Origin: Pseudomonas morbosilactucae
Lineage (GTDB): Bacteria; Pseudomonadota; Gammaproteobacteria; Pseudomonadales; Pseudomonadaceae
DNA length: 64,000 nt
Reading direction: 5' to 3'
Assembly: GCF_023241715.1 (NCBI RefSeq)
Contig: NZ_JALQCW010000069.1
Coordinates: 1-64,000 of the forward strand
Shown piece by piece: positions 44,808 through 55,535 of the stretch. The translations under genes were made by a program, and so were the position numbers. Positions within the stretch are counted from its first letter, which is position 1; the number at the start of each line of letters is the position of its first letter. A model generated the notes under the pieces. The model ran no database searches. It was given only the letters and a program-made list of their open reading frames with translations, and was not told where the DNA came from.

Positions 44808-46892
44808 TTAGCTCGCCGCAAGGTCGGCCCCTGACGCCTGCAAGTATTGATATTGCAGGCACAGGTAGTGGGCAATGATCAGCCGCGCAGGCACACCGGC
44901 GTCCTCAGGCCCACGCTCGAAGGCGCTGTAGCCCGCCGCCCGCAGGCTCGCGCCCCGTTGTTGCAGGGCCTGGCCGATGCCCGGCGCCACGTGCGGGTCC
45001 ACCCCACGCTCGGCCTGTTGGCACAGCCACCCGGCCAACTCCGGCAGCAAGTGGCCCGTCGTTGGCTGCGGCTCGTACTCGGTCTCATCCTGGGGTTCAC
45101 TCTGCTGCTCGATATCGGGCTCATCCGTGACCGCCAATGCCATCACGGGCTCGCCCGAAGGCGCCGGGTCGAAATGCAGGGCATCGAGCAAAGTGCCGTC
45201 TGCGACAGCACTGGGGCGGATCAGGCTCAGGGGCTCGGCGATCAGCGTGCCCGCCCGTTCAAACACCCGGGCTACCAAGCGAGTGCCCTCGACCCAGGGC
45301 TCGCTGGCCAGTTGCTCGATGCGGCCGATGGCATGCCGGCCGTAGGCCGAATAGACCAACTCCACCCACAGGGTGGCGCCGCTGCGGTCCAACAACGGCC
45401 AGACCAGGACCTGGCGCGCACGGTCAAACTGCACAGCCCCCACCGCGGCGGGCTGCAACAGCGTCCAGTCATTCATCGGCCTGACCGGTGTCAGCAGGCT
45501 GCGACGCTGGGCCGAACGGGCCTGGAGCAAGGCGTTCCAATCCTGCGCCGCCGGCAACTGGCCGCACTGCGCCGATGACAGGGGTTCAAGCAGCGTGGCC
45601 TGTACCGACTCGGCCACCGACAAACGCCCCTCGCCATTGACCTGCCCCCCCATCAACGACAACCGGCGCCCGCTGGCATGGGCCGGCGACAGCAAGCCAC
45701 TCCAGGGCCCCGCGCTGCGGTAGCGCGTCAGCGGGTTGAAGCTGCGTTGCAACACCGGCCGGACCTCGGTGCAGGATAAAAAGCCCTGCTGCGCGGGGCT
45801 CCAGAACACTAGGCTCAAGCCTTGATAACCGGACGCCGAACGCCAGGCACTGGCCCCCAGCCCCCAGAGTTCCAGGGCCGCCGATGGCGTGTACTGACTG
45901 CGAGCCTGCCCCAGCAAACGCGCCGGTTCTTCGCCACGCTGCGCCGCCGTCTCCAGGGCCTGGAGCAAGGCGTAACAACGGCTGAGTTCATCGAACAGGC
46001 GCTGGCCATCGGCCCCCGCTGCCCGCTCCAGCAACAGTTGCACCTGATCGGCCAAGCGCCGCAACGACAGGGCCAAGCGCGGGTAATCGGCGCCCTGGGC
46101 CCAGACCGCCAGGGTCACATAGCGCTGTTGCATGGCCGAGGACAAATGGGCCAGGCCCACCGCCACCGACTCCTCCAGCAACTGCCGCGCGCTTGCGCGC
46201 AAACGGCGGCGCGCCGCGTCACGCAAGATGGGAGTGGACTCGGCGTTGGCAGCGCCCACCGGCTCTGGCGCGATCAGTTCCAGGCCTTGCCAGCGGCGCA
46301 GCGCCAGCACCGCCGCAACCTGGTATTTCTCCAGGGCGCCACTGCGCTGATCGGCCAACATCCCGCCCAGGGGCCCGCCCATGTAACGCAGGGTCAGCGG
46401 CGGCGTGCCCAGGGTCAGGGTCAGGTTCTGCTCGCCGGCTATCTGCAGCCCGTGGGGCTGATCCAAGTCCATGACGAACTGCCAGGCCCAGCGATAACCG
46501 GGCTTGCCCGCGTGTTTCAGCAGTTCGACCTGGGGCAGTGCAAGCAGGGTTTGAATCAGCGCCTGGCGCTGATCCAGCGCGGGTTCGGCCGCCAACGTCT
46601 CGCCCGGTTCGGCCAAGATCTCGCGCAAGCCCAGCGCGGCGGTGAGTATGTGTTGGCACACGCCGCTGGCCGGGCAACTGCATTGGGCAAAGGCCGGGCC
46701 CCGTAGATCGAAGCGCAGCTGATAAGCACCGCACTCCAGCAGCAGCTGGTCAGCGCCCTCCTCCAGCAACCGTGGCGGGCTGCTTTCCAGGTCTTTGTAG
46801 GCACGGCGCAGCAGGCCGCGGTTGGCCAGGGCGACAAAGGCTTCGTCGTCAAAGCTCAGTAGTTGCGCCAGCAGCGCCGGGCGAAGGCTCAT
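44808..46892 (-). CDS. SWIM zinc-finger protein (YehQ-like)
   Basis: A 694-aa protein with the SWIM motif C-x-C-x(n)-C-x-H near residue 70 (AQCSCPASGVCQHILTAALG). The rest has no enzyme motif that I recognise. It is the last gene of a five-gene operon, and its ATG overlaps the stop codon of the VWA gene by 4 bases. In E. coli the same order ends with YehQ, also a SWIM protein of similar size. SWIM domains bind DNA or protein; the role here is unknown. Confidence 0.85.
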   Translation of the reverse strand: MSLRPALLAQLLSFDDEAFVALANRGLLRRAYKDLESSPPRLLEEGADQLLLECGAYQLRFDLRGPAFAQCSCPASGVCQHILTAALGLREILAEPGETLAAEPALDQRQALIQTLLALPQVELLKHAGKPGYRWAWQFVMDLDQPHGLQIAGEQNLTLTLGTPPLTLRYMGGPLGGMLADQRSGALEKYQVAAVLALRRWQGLELIAPEPVGAANAESTPILRDAARRRLRASARQLLEESVAVGLAHLSSAMQQRYVTLAVWAQGADYPRLALSLRRLADQVQLLLERAAGADGQRLFDELSRCYALLQALETAAQRGEEPARLLGQARSQYTPSAALELWGLGASAWRSASGYQGLSLVFWSPAQQGFLSCTEVRPVLQRSFNPLTRYRSAGPWSGLLSPAHASGRRLSLMGGQVNGEGRLSVAESVQATLLEPLSSAQCGQLPAAQDWNALLQARSAQRRSLLTPVRPMNDWTLLQPAAVGAVQFDRARQVLVWPLLDRSGATLWVELVYSAYGRHAIGRIEQLASEPWVEGTRLVARVFERAGTLIAEPLSLIRPSAVADGTLLDALHFDPAPSGEPVMALAVTDEPDIEQQSEPQDETEYEPQPTTGHLLPELAGWLCQQAERGVDPHVAPGIGQALQQRGASLRAAGYSAFERGPEDAGVPARLIIAHYLCLQYQYLQASGADLAAS

Positions 46893-48016
46893 GAAATCAC
46901 CTTGAGCAACCAATGGGCCAGGCGCCGGGGGCTCAGGGCGGCGACCTGCATGCCGCAGGCCGCAAGGCGGGTGGCCATCTGGCGGTCGTAATCGGGGTTG
47001 GCTTGATCGTCCAGGGCAGCCAGCCCCAGCAGGGTGACCCGGGCTTCGGCCAGTTGCTTGACGGTGCGCAGCAGCTCGTTGGGCGAGGCCCCTTCATAGA
47101 AGTCACTGACCAGCACCAGCACCGTGCGCTGGGGGTTTTCCAGCAACTGGCTGCAATAACGCAGGGCCTTGCCGATGTCGGTGCCGCCGCCCAGTTGCAC
47201 GCGCATCAGGGTTTCCACCGGGTCATCGACGTATTGGCTGAGGTCCACCACCTGGGTGTCGAACACCACGATCTTGACCCGCAGCGCCGGCAGCCCGGCG
47301 AGGATGCCGGCCATCACGGCACTGTGGATCACCGAGTCGGCCATGCTCGCGCTCTGGTCCACGCAAAGGATGATGTCCCAGGGCAAACGCCGGCTGTTGC
47401 GCTGGAAAAAGTACAGTTTCTCCACCACCAGCCGCTGACGCTCGACGTCGTAATGCTTGAGGTTGCGCCGCACGGTGCCCAGGGCATCGAAGTTGCGGGC
47501 AACCGCCATGGGCGAATGGCGCTGACGGTTGAGGCGCCCGGACAGCACCTGACGCACCTGCGGCTCCAGTTGCTGGCGAATTTCTTCCACCACTTGGCGA
47601 ATGATCCGTCGCACCAACTGCAGCACATCGCCCTGCAAGTGCCCGCGCAAGGCAAGCAAGGTGCGCAGCAGCTGCTGGTTGGGTTCCAGGCGCTCCAGAG
47701 CCTGGGGGTCGGTGACCAGTTCGGTCAGGCTGTAACGGTCCAGGGCGTGCTGCTCGATCACCTCCACGGTGTCCACGGGGAACAGCTCGCGGACCTCGCC
47801 AAGCCAGGTCACCAGGGTCAATTGTGTGGGGTCGAGGGAGCCGGACCGGGCCTCTTCACGCAGGCCCCGGCCCTGGTATTCGCGGCCATAGAGGTATTCC
47901 AGGGCCACGTCCATGCGCGCTGCCCGGCCTTCCAGGCCCGCCCCGCCGGCCGCATCGCGCAGGGGTTTGTCGGCGTATTGGCCCAGCACCAGGCGCCAGC
48001 GTTCCAGGGGTGTCAT
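46889..48016 (-). CDS. VWA-domain protein (YehP-like)
   Basis: A 375-aa protein with an N-terminal helical region (1-200) and a C-terminal von Willebrand factor A domain (about 210-375). The MIDAS motif is CVDQSASMADS, with the later Thr in GGGTDIGKAL and Asp in LVSDFYEG, so it should bind a divalent metal. MoxR ATPases typically act with a VWA partner, and here the MoxR gene is in the same operon. It overlaps both neighbours by 4 bases. E. coli YehP has almost the same length (378 aa as I recall it). Confidence 0.9.
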   Translation of the reverse strand: MTPLERWRLVLGQYADKPLRDAAGGAGLEGRAARMDVALEYLYGREYQGRGLREEARSGSLDPTQLTLVTWLGEVRELFPVDTVEVIEQHALDRYSLTELVTDPQALERLEPNQQLLRTLLALRGHLQGDVLQLVRRIIRQVVEEIRQQLEPQVRQVLSGRLNRQRHSPMAVARNFDALGTVRRNLKHYDVERQRLVVEKLYFFQRNSRRLPWDIILCVDQSASMADSVIHSAVMAGILAGLPALRVKIVVFDTQVVDLSQYVDDPVETLMRVQLGGGTDIGKALRYCSQLLENPQRTVLVLVSDFYEGASPNELLRTVKQLAEARVTLLGLAALDDQANPDYDRQMATRLAACGMQVAALSPRRLAHWLLKVIS

Positions 48017-50469
48017 GGCGTCACCCAGGCGTCGAGACCGTCTGCCTGCAGCACCAAGGCCAGGCTTTGCGACAGGCGCAGGTTGGCCTGGACCTGCTCG
48101 GCCTGCAACGCTCCGTGGCGCAGCCGCCCCAGGTCCTCGGCACCGTGCAGGCTCGCGACCTGCCGGGCGATACGGTCGGTTTCACGGGGGGTCATTTCGG
48201 CAAAGGCCAGGCGCAGTTCCGGCAGGCAGGCGACAAACTGCGCCTCGCCCCACTGATTGAGCAAGCGGTCCAGCACCTCCAGCAGGCTGGGAATCTGCCA
48301 GGCGCTTTCGCGGGCGGTGGACAACAGCCCGCGCAGGTAGGCCACCGCCTCCTTGGGTTGCCGCTGGCCGTGCAGATGCCCGGCCAACTCACTGGCCAAC
48401 CGGGCTTCGTCCAGGCGCCCGGCCAGGTACAGCAAGCCGGCACAGGCCCCGCGCAGCAACAGGTTGGGCTGCTGGTGCAACTGGCTGACCATGGCCCAGT
48501 ACAACTGCCCATCCAGCTCCGCTCCGGTGGTCCCGGCCAGCAACTCGCGCAATTGCACCAGGCAGCCGATATGGCCCAAGGCATCCGCCTCACCCACGCC
48601 TTGGGCGCCCAGGTACGTGGCGCGCTGATAGGCGCTGCGCAGCAAATCCGCCAAGCCCGGCAGATGTGACGCCTGCAGCGGCTCGCGGGACTCCAGCAGC
48701 AACGCGAGGCTGGTGCTGGCCGCCACCAGCGAGGCAAATACCGGGTCCGCGCCGATGGCCTGGCCCAGGCGCTGCAAGGGGACCGCCACCTGCTCATGCA
48801 GCCCCAGCACACAGGCCTGCACCAGCAAGGCCGCAGCGCCTCGGGCGTCGGCCACGTCCGCCGCAGCCTGCTGCTCCAAGCGCATGGCAAAACGAGTGGC
48901 CACTGCTTGCGGCAGGTTCACGCCGTAGATCGACGCCTCCACCAATGCACCTTCGGTGCCGGCTGACCAGGCGTACTGCCAGTGTTCCTGAAGCAGGTGC
49001 AGCCCCTGGCCGCTGACAAAGTCCGGGCCGCCGGTACGCCAGGCGAACGGAATGCCCAGCAACTGCAGGCCATGCAGCAACTGGCTGGTGCGCCGATGAT
49101 CGGCGCGCCGGTACAGGCCCAGCACCACCCGCCGCGGCTGCGAATCGTGGAGTTTCAAACGCTGGCGACGTGCGCGGTATTCCACATCCTTGACCAGGGG
49201 CGGCGTGCCGGCCCCGGGCGGCACCCGGCCCAACGCCTGGCCGGTGAAGCAGGCCGTGGCCGCCTGGCGTACCCAGGCCCCGTCGGCGTCGGCATCGCCC
49301 TGGATAAAGCAACTGAGGATGGCGTCCTCGACGTCCACCCGGATCGGCGCATCGCGGTCACGCAAGGTGGCCAGGCGCAACATCTGTTCGTAGGCCGCCG
49401 TGAGGGTCGGCAGCGGCAGCGCCAGGCCCTTCTCCCGGAGTGCTTCCACGACCTCGAACAACAGGTCCAGGGCCGCCTCTTGCCGTGGCCGGGCCGGCGC
49501 CTGGGCGCTGCGCGATGAGTGCTTGAGCTGGGCCTGCCACAGCCGCTGATGCCAGGCCGGCGCGGTCATGCCTGCGGCATAACCATTGAGGCGCTCCAGG
49601 CGGTCGAAGCTGTAGCGGATCAACGCACTGGCTTCATCGATCAGCCCTTCGCGGCGGATGTTCGGGCGTTCGACAGCGGCAGCCAGCAAGCCCGGCATCG
49701 CCACTGCGTGCAAGCCACCCACCACGGCCAGCACCGGCCCGTCCCCCGGGCGTCGGGCGGCCAGGGCCTGCTGGATATGCCAGGCCATCTCCGTTTCCCG
49801 GGCCAGGGTGCCGTCGGCGTGCAGCTCGTCGGGGCGGCAATCCAGGCGCGCCAGTTGGCAGTAAGCCGCGACCCGGGTCAGGTGTTCGGGCCAGTCGCCA
49901 CGGGTGGCCGGTACTTCGAACAGGTGTTCCCAGAGTTCTTCATGGTCGCGACAGCCCAGTTGGCTGGCCAGACGCTGCAAGTGTTCGCTGCGACGGTAAT
50001 GGCCTTCGTCGAGCAGCGAGTCCTGGCCGGGCTCGGCCTCGGCCGGCGTCGCCTCCAGCGCACATTGTTCGGCGAAGTCGAGGTCGATAAAGCGCGCCGC
50101 AATGCCTTGTGCGGCGGCAGCGCGCAGCGCCACCAACTCCGGCGAATAATCACAGAACGGGTAATAGGCCGCCCGCCGCGAATCGGCCGTTGCGCCGCCC
50201 ACGGCGTAGGTGTAGATCGCCAGGGGCATCTGCGCCTCGGGGTGCACCAGCAACGGCAGCAACGGGCTGAAGGATTGCGGCCCTTCCACCAGCACCACGC
50301 TCGGCGGGTGGCTGGCGAACAACTGCTGCAATTGCCAGGCACAGCCGGGGCTGTGGTGGCGCACGGCGAACACAATCAGCTCATCACTGACCAGGCTCTG
50401 GCCCAGGGCGCGCAGGCTGGCACTGTCTAGCTCGGTGCCGGCCAGAGCCGTGTCAGCGATCCAGCTCAC
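48013..50469 (-). CDS. DUF5682-family protein (YehM-like)
   Basis: An 818-aa protein. The N-terminus has VFAVRHHSPGCAWQLQQL, VVLVEGPQSF and, further on, LAVVGGLHAVAMPG, a pattern recalling the EreA/ChaN/TIKI group of metal-binding hydrolases, though this is a weak comparison. The C-terminal half is helical. I prefer the GTG at 50469, which follows GAGG at good spacing and overlaps the MoxR end by 17 bases; an ATG at 50514 is possible. It is the third gene of the MoxR-VWA operon and corresponds to YehM of E. coli. Confidence 0.82.
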   Translation of the reverse strand: MSWIADTALAGTELDSASLRALGQSLVSDELIVFAVRHHSPGCAWQLQQLFASHPPSVVLVEGPQSFSPLLPLLVHPEAQMPLAIYTYAVGGATADSRRAAYYPFCDYSPELVALRAAAAQGIAARFIDLDFAEQCALEATPAEAEPGQDSLLDEGHYRRSEHLQRLASQLGCRDHEELWEHLFEVPATRGDWPEHLTRVAAYCQLARLDCRPDELHADGTLARETEMAWHIQQALAARRPGDGPVLAVVGGLHAVAMPGLLAAAVERPNIRREGLIDEASALIRYSFDRLERLNGYAAGMTAPAWHQRLWQAQLKHSSRSAQAPARPRQEAALDLLFEVVEALREKGLALPLPTLTAAYEQMLRLATLRDRDAPIRVDVEDAILSCFIQGDADADGAWVRQAATACFTGQALGRVPPGAGTPPLVKDVEYRARRQRLKLHDSQPRRVVLGLYRRADHRRTSQLLHGLQLLGIPFAWRTGGPDFVSGQGLHLLQEHWQYAWSAGTEGALVEASIYGVNLPQAVATRFAMRLEQQAAADVADARGAAALLVQACVLGLHEQVAVPLQRLGQAIGADPVFASLVAASTSLALLLESREPLQASHLPGLADLLRSAYQRATYLGAQGVGEADALGHIGCLVQLRELLAGTTGAELDGQLYWAMVSQLHQQPNLLLRGACAGLLYLAGRLDEARLASELAGHLHGQRQPKEAVAYLRGLLSTARESAWQIPSLLEVLDRLLNQWGEAQFVACLPELRLAFAEMTPRETDRIARQVASLHGAEDLGRLRHGALQAEQVQANLRLSQSLALVLQADGLDAWVTP

Positions 50470-51553
50470 GCCGCGCCTCAAGCACCCGCTGCCATTGCGG
50501 CTGACGCTGGGCACGCTGGCGCACCACCACGTCGAAGTAGTGGCGCAGCTTGCCGCCGTCTTCGGGGTTGTCCTTGAGCACGGTGCCGATCAATTGCCGG
50601 GCAATATGCTCGCCGCCGACTACGCCGTTGCCAAAGTAATGGGCATCCAGGCTCGCGGCATAGCCCACCGCCACCGCCTCGGCGGCCGACATCACTGCCG
50701 TCGGTTTCTCCAGCACCGTGCCTTCGGCGGTGGCGCCGTGGCGCAGGTCGTTGAAAGCGGTCACCAACAGTTCAAGTACGTCGGGGCTGAAGTCGACCTT
50801 GACTTGGGCCTGCTGCAACAGGGCTTCGGTCTGCTCGCGCACCAGTTGGCTTTCCAGGCGCCGGTCGCTGATGGGGCGCACCGTTTCAAAGTTGAAGCGG
50901 CGCTTGAGGGCGCTGGACATCTCATGCACCCCTCGGTCTCGCAGGTTGGCGGTGGCCAGGACATTGAACCCCGGGGCGGCAAACACCGTGGCCTCTTCGC
51001 CCTTGAGTTCCGGCACGTGCAGCACCTTGTCCGAGAGCAGGCTAATCAGGCTGTCCTGGATCTCGGGCTGCATGCGGGTGATTTCCTCGATCCGACACAG
51101 GCTGCCACTGCCCATGGCCTCGTACATCGGGCCACGCACCAAGGCTCGCGGGGTCGGGCCTTCGGCCAGCAGCAAGGCGTAGTTCCAGGAGTAGCGAATC
51201 TGTTCTTCAGTGGTCCCGGCGGTGCCCTGCACGGTGCACAAGGACTGCCCGCAAATGGCCGCCGCCAGCAGCTCGGAGAGCATCGACTTGGCGGTGCCCG
51301 GCTCGCCCACCAGCATCAGCCCGCGGTTGCTCATCAGGGTCACAATGCAGCGGTCGATCAGCGCGTCGTCGCCGTAGAACTTGCGCCGCACCTGCAGCGC
51401 CCCGTCACCGAGGATGAAGCTGCGCACCGCCCGGGGTGACAGGCGCCAACCCTGGGGGCGTGGCCCGCGGTCGTGCTGTTGCAGGCGCGCCAGCTCGGCA
51501 GCGTGGGCCTGCTCGGCCGGGGCCTTGAGCAGGGAGGCGGACGCTGGGGTCAT
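50453..51553 (-). CDS. MoxR-family AAA+ ATPase (YehL-like)
   Basis: A 366-aa AAA+ protein. Walker A is GEPGTAKS, Walker B is SLCRIEEI (with the catalytic Glu), sensor 1 is VLATANLRDRG, and the arginine finger region is SALKRRFNFE. It shows the MoxR pattern of helix-2 insertion and C-terminal lid. MoxR proteins act as chaperone-like ATPases that load metals or assemble complexes with VWA partners. The VWA protein of this operon is the likely partner. It corresponds to YehL in E. coli. Confidence 0.92.
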   Translation of the reverse strand: MTPASASLLKAPAEQAHAAELARLQQHDRGPRPQGWRLSPRAVRSFILGDGALQVRRKFYGDDALIDRCIVTLMSNRGLMLVGEPGTAKSMLSELLAAAICGQSLCTVQGTAGTTEEQIRYSWNYALLLAEGPTPRALVRGPMYEAMGSGSLCRIEEITRMQPEIQDSLISLLSDKVLHVPELKGEEATVFAAPGFNVLATANLRDRGVHEMSSALKRRFNFETVRPISDRRLESQLVREQTEALLQQAQVKVDFSPDVLELLVTAFNDLRHGATAEGTVLEKPTAVMSAAEAVAVGYAASLDAHYFGNGVVGGEHIARQLIGTVLKDNPEDGGKLRHYFDVVVRQRAQRQPQWQRVLEARRELDR

Positions 51554-51574
51554 GGGCGCGATTCCTCTACGGCA

Positions 51575-54500
51575 TCAATATTCACTTTTCTTTTCCCAGT
51601 CGGGGTCGAAACCTGTGCCCTGGGCGGCGATCAAGCGCAGGTCGTTGTAGCACTCGGACAGCAGGATGGTCGGTACCTCGGCCAGCGGCAGGCTGTAACC
51701 CTCGCTGTAGAAGGTCAGGTCCACCAGGGCCACGGTGCGATTGCTCTCGGGCAGCGGGTTGCCGGTAAAGCGGATGTCGGCCGACAGCCCGAGGCTGACA
51801 AAGAACTTTTCATAGGTGTAGAACCAGCCGGCATCCTCGGTCGCGCCCCGGGTGTAACCGAGCTTCAGGGCGCGGCTGCGCAGGGCGAAGGTTTCCAGCA
51901 GATGGCCCTTGAAGTCCTCGATGGAATGGGCGTCGCCCTGGCCTTCGGGCAATTGATAGACGCCCTTGCCCAACTGCTGGAACAGCGGCGCCACTTCATA
52001 GTCCACCAGGTGCTGCTGCCACTGGGCCAGAGCCTCGGCGCTCAACAGCGAATCGTGGGCCAGGCGCACCCGGGCCTCGTCGGCTAGGGTCAGCGGGTTG
52101 TCCTCGACATCGGTCAGGCTGCCATCGTCCAGCGGGCGGAAGCTGCCAGCACCTGCTCATCCTCGACCTGCACCCAGACCAGGCGCTGCAACAACCGGCG
52201 CATGATCGGGTGCTGGTTGAGGTACCGCTGCCAGTCGGCATAAGGCCATTCGCGCCCCGTGCACAGGGCTTCGTAAAGGCGCTCGGTCTGCTGCTTGACG
52301 AGGCTGGTCAGGGACTTCTTGGCGTTGGCGAATTGCTTCTTCGCTTCCTTGGCTTCGTCGGCATCGTCGTCCTGACGCGGGTCGGGCAAGGCGGCAATTT
52401 TTTTGCCATCGGGGTTGTACAACTCGATCTTGAAGTCGGCCAGCAAACGGGCGCTGAACACTCGCTCGCCGTAACTCAGCTCCAGCAGCCCGTTCTCGTC
52501 GAAACCGGCCGACGGCAAGGTGCGGTCAGCCAGTTCCGCCAGGGTCCAGTTTTTGCGTTCAGCCAAGGCCCGGGCCTGCAGGATGGCTTCTTCCTGAAAG
52601 CCTGCGGTGCGAAAGCGACTGGCAATGGACAGCAATAGCTGGGTCGCGGACGGGTGCTCGACCCAGGCCAGCATGGCGATCAGCGCCTTGCCCTGGGAGG
52701 CACGAGTGCCATAGAACTCCTTGAGGTAGCGCCCGGCCGGGGCCGCCGCCTCTGCACCGGCACAGGCTGCGACCACGGCCAGCAAGCCTTTGCTGGCGGC
52801 CGCCGAGCCTTGGGGCTGGCGCATGAAGCGCGGCAGGAAACTCGCGGTCAGCGCCTCCAGGCTCTTGCCCAGGTGCGGGCTGTCTTTGTAGTCGTCGGGG
52901 TAACGCTGGATGAAAAACAAGGTGTTCGAAGCATGGCGTTCGGCCAACTGCCGGGCCTCTTCCAGGGGGATCGGCCGGGTGTCTTCAGCAAGCCAGGCGT
53001 CCAGCACGAACTGGCCGAAACGCTCGCGGCCGCGTGGTTCGAACATCCCGCAGAAACGCCGCAACAAGGCCCCCGGCTGCGCCGATTTGAGCTTCACCGC
53101 CTGGGCCAGCAGGCCTTGGGCCGCCAGGGCCGGAACCGGCTCCTGGGTGTCGGCCCAACGCAGTTCGGGCAAGGCGTCCCAAGGGAACCAGGCCAGGTCC
53201 TTGGGCGCGCCCTTGGCCATGGCCTTGCTGGTGTCCGTGACCCATTGCTGACGGTCCAGGTACTGCTCCACCGGCTGACCGAGCTGTTCCAGGGCTTCGA
53301 TCATGGCGGTGCGCACGCCATCGTTCTTGTCCTTCTTCAGCGCCTGCTCCAGGGCTGGGATGGCCGGTTTGTGGCCCAGGTTGCCGAGCCATTTGGTGGC
53401 CAACAGCTTGACCTCGGACTTGCCTGAGCCCAGGGCGGCAATCAGGTGCGCCTCTTTGCCCGGCAGCCGCTCCAGGGCACGCTGGGCCTGGACCCGCTCT
53501 CCCTGGTTGGAGCCCAGGGCGATCTCGAACAGGCGGCTGACCAACTGCGGCGGGGGCGGCGTCATCTTGACGATGCCGCGGTACAGCGAGTCGGTGGAAT
53601 ACACCTCAAGGTCAATCAGCGCCTGCTCCAGCCAAGCCACGTGCAAGGCAAAATACGGCGCCACGGCCTCGGCGTCCCACGCCTGGGCCAGGGCACCGTT
53701 AAAGCACTCAAGCAACAGGACGTCACCGCTGCGGCCACTGTCTTCGAGCCTCTGGGCCAGGGCCATCAGGCTCAGAGACGGGTCCTGCTCATGCACCCGG
53801 TCAAAGGTCGAGCAGGCGATGTTCTTCAGGCGACCTTCGTCGTTGCTCAGGAAGTGGCAGAAATCCAGGACCTTGAACGCCATCGCTGCGCTCAAGTCAT
53901 CACTGTCAGCGAACGCCTCCAGCGCCGAACGGGAGAAATACTCGCTCGGGTCCGGCAGTGAACGCCCGGCTGGCGGCACCGCCTGCGACGAGGCGAGGAA
54001 CGCCTTGAGCTGGCTCAGCGCCTCGGCGCTGTAGACGGGCCACAGGTCCAGCTCGTCAGCGGATTTACCCTGCGCCGACGTCGCGTTGGACTCAATCTTG
54101 TGCTGGTTGTATTGCTCAATCGGTTCATTGAGATCCGCCCACAGTTGGTCGAGCACCTCGACCCGTTCCGGCGTCATGGGCACCGCCCAGTCAATCACCG
54201 CACCGCTGTACTGGACCGGCCCCTGCTCGGCCGCAGGCTCGGCGGCCCACTCAGCCAGCAGCCCGCGCACCGAGGCCGCGCGGTCGGCCTCGGCCAGGGC
54301 GCGGGCCTCGGCGCGCAGTGCCCCATCCTCCAGCTGGTTGGCCAGGGCCCACAGCAGGCGCAAAGCATGGCCACGCTGATCGGGCTTGCCGGCCTGGATC
54401 ATCTGGCTCAAGGGTTGCAGGGCGCCACGCTGGCAGTGCAGCAACAGAGGCGCGGCCTGTTCACGCACCTCTTTGTTGCCGCCACAGGCCATTTCACACA

Positions 54501-55241
54501 GCTCCCCGGCCATGCGGGTCATCACCGGCGGATCGAGGTCGGTCATCAGGTTCATGACCTGGAACTTGAGGTACATGTCACCCGCCAGCAGCAACGGCCG
54601 CAACGCCTCGACATGGCGCAGCACCCATTGCGAATAGCCGTCCATGTAAGGCACCAGGTAAATGCCATAACCCGGGCGATAGGCGTCGTTGGAACCGCTG
54701 AAACAAGCGGTCAGCAGCGCCGAGGGCGGCAGGTGCGCCTCCAGCAACAGGGCTTCCATCAAGGGCGCGCTGATACGCTGGATGATCCGCGTCTCGTCGG
54801 TCTGGGGGTCGCGAAACAGCTCGACGCTATGGGTCAGGAGCAGTTCCGGCCAATGGCAACCGTCGTCCATGGCGATCCCGAAACGATGGGCCGGGCAGGC
54901 CTCCAGCACCCGTGCCCAGCGCAGCAGCTGGGCCGGATCGACATCGGTCATATCGTGATACAGCCGCGGCCCGAGACTGCGACCCGGCAGGCGTGCCCGC
55001 GCAGCACATTGAGGTAATTGGCGACCGCGTAGCGCTGCCCCAGCTCGGCCAGCACTTGCGGGCCATCGCCCTGGCGCACGTAGGTCAGGATCGCTTCGGC
55101 CAGACCGGGCCGGCCGCCGTCCTCGGGCAACTGGTCAAGGGGCGCAAGGTAGGTCTGCAGGCGTTGCAGCCAAACGCTGGTCGTCGCTTCGGCCGGCGCT
55201 GCGCCGGTCCCACCCAATACCTTGCCAATCCATTTGAGCAT
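51575..55241 (-). pseudogene. DUF4132 protein (YehI/MolR-like), two single-base frameshifts
   Basis: In this sequence the gene is in three pieces: 54948-55241 (start MLKWIGKVLGG), 52114-54951 and 51575-52069 (end DPDWEKKSEY). At about 54990 one base is missing: YLNVLRGHA should continue to LPGRSLGPRLYHDMTDVDP. At about 52145 a second is missing: EQVLA should continue to SFRPLDDGSLTDVEDNPLTL. With both restored the protein is 1,222 aa, close to E. coli YehI (about 1,210 aa). The C-terminal region is the DUF4132 domain and the middle has HEAT-like helical repeats. It is the first gene of the operon. An alternative for 54948-55241 is a separate 97-aa gene. Confidence 0.8.
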
Positions 55242-55535
55242 CTGTCGTCCTGTTCACTGAGGGTCCATTTCGGGCTCGCAGGGTATAACACAATGCCCAT
55301 GGACGGCAGGGGGGGCGGCATGCTCGGCCAACGCTCTGGACCGCGCACCAGCGACATTGGTTTGCCAGGAATGGATGCCGAGCGGGGCCGCAACCCATGA
55401 TCAATGCCGGCGAAGTTCAACGGTCCCGCAGGCCTGCACGGGTGCCGCTTGCCAGGGCTCGGTCCGCGCCACTAGAATGCGATCAATTCTTAATTACACT
55501 CAGGCCTGGATGCCCGAACCGAGTCCCAGCCCCCC

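Noticed and set aside
54948..55241. A separate 97-aa gene overlapping the DUF4132 gene by 4 bases
   Set aside because: Its last residues look out of frame, adding one base joins it smoothly to the next piece, and the joined length fits YehI. I kept it as the N-terminus of DUF4132 but note the alternative.
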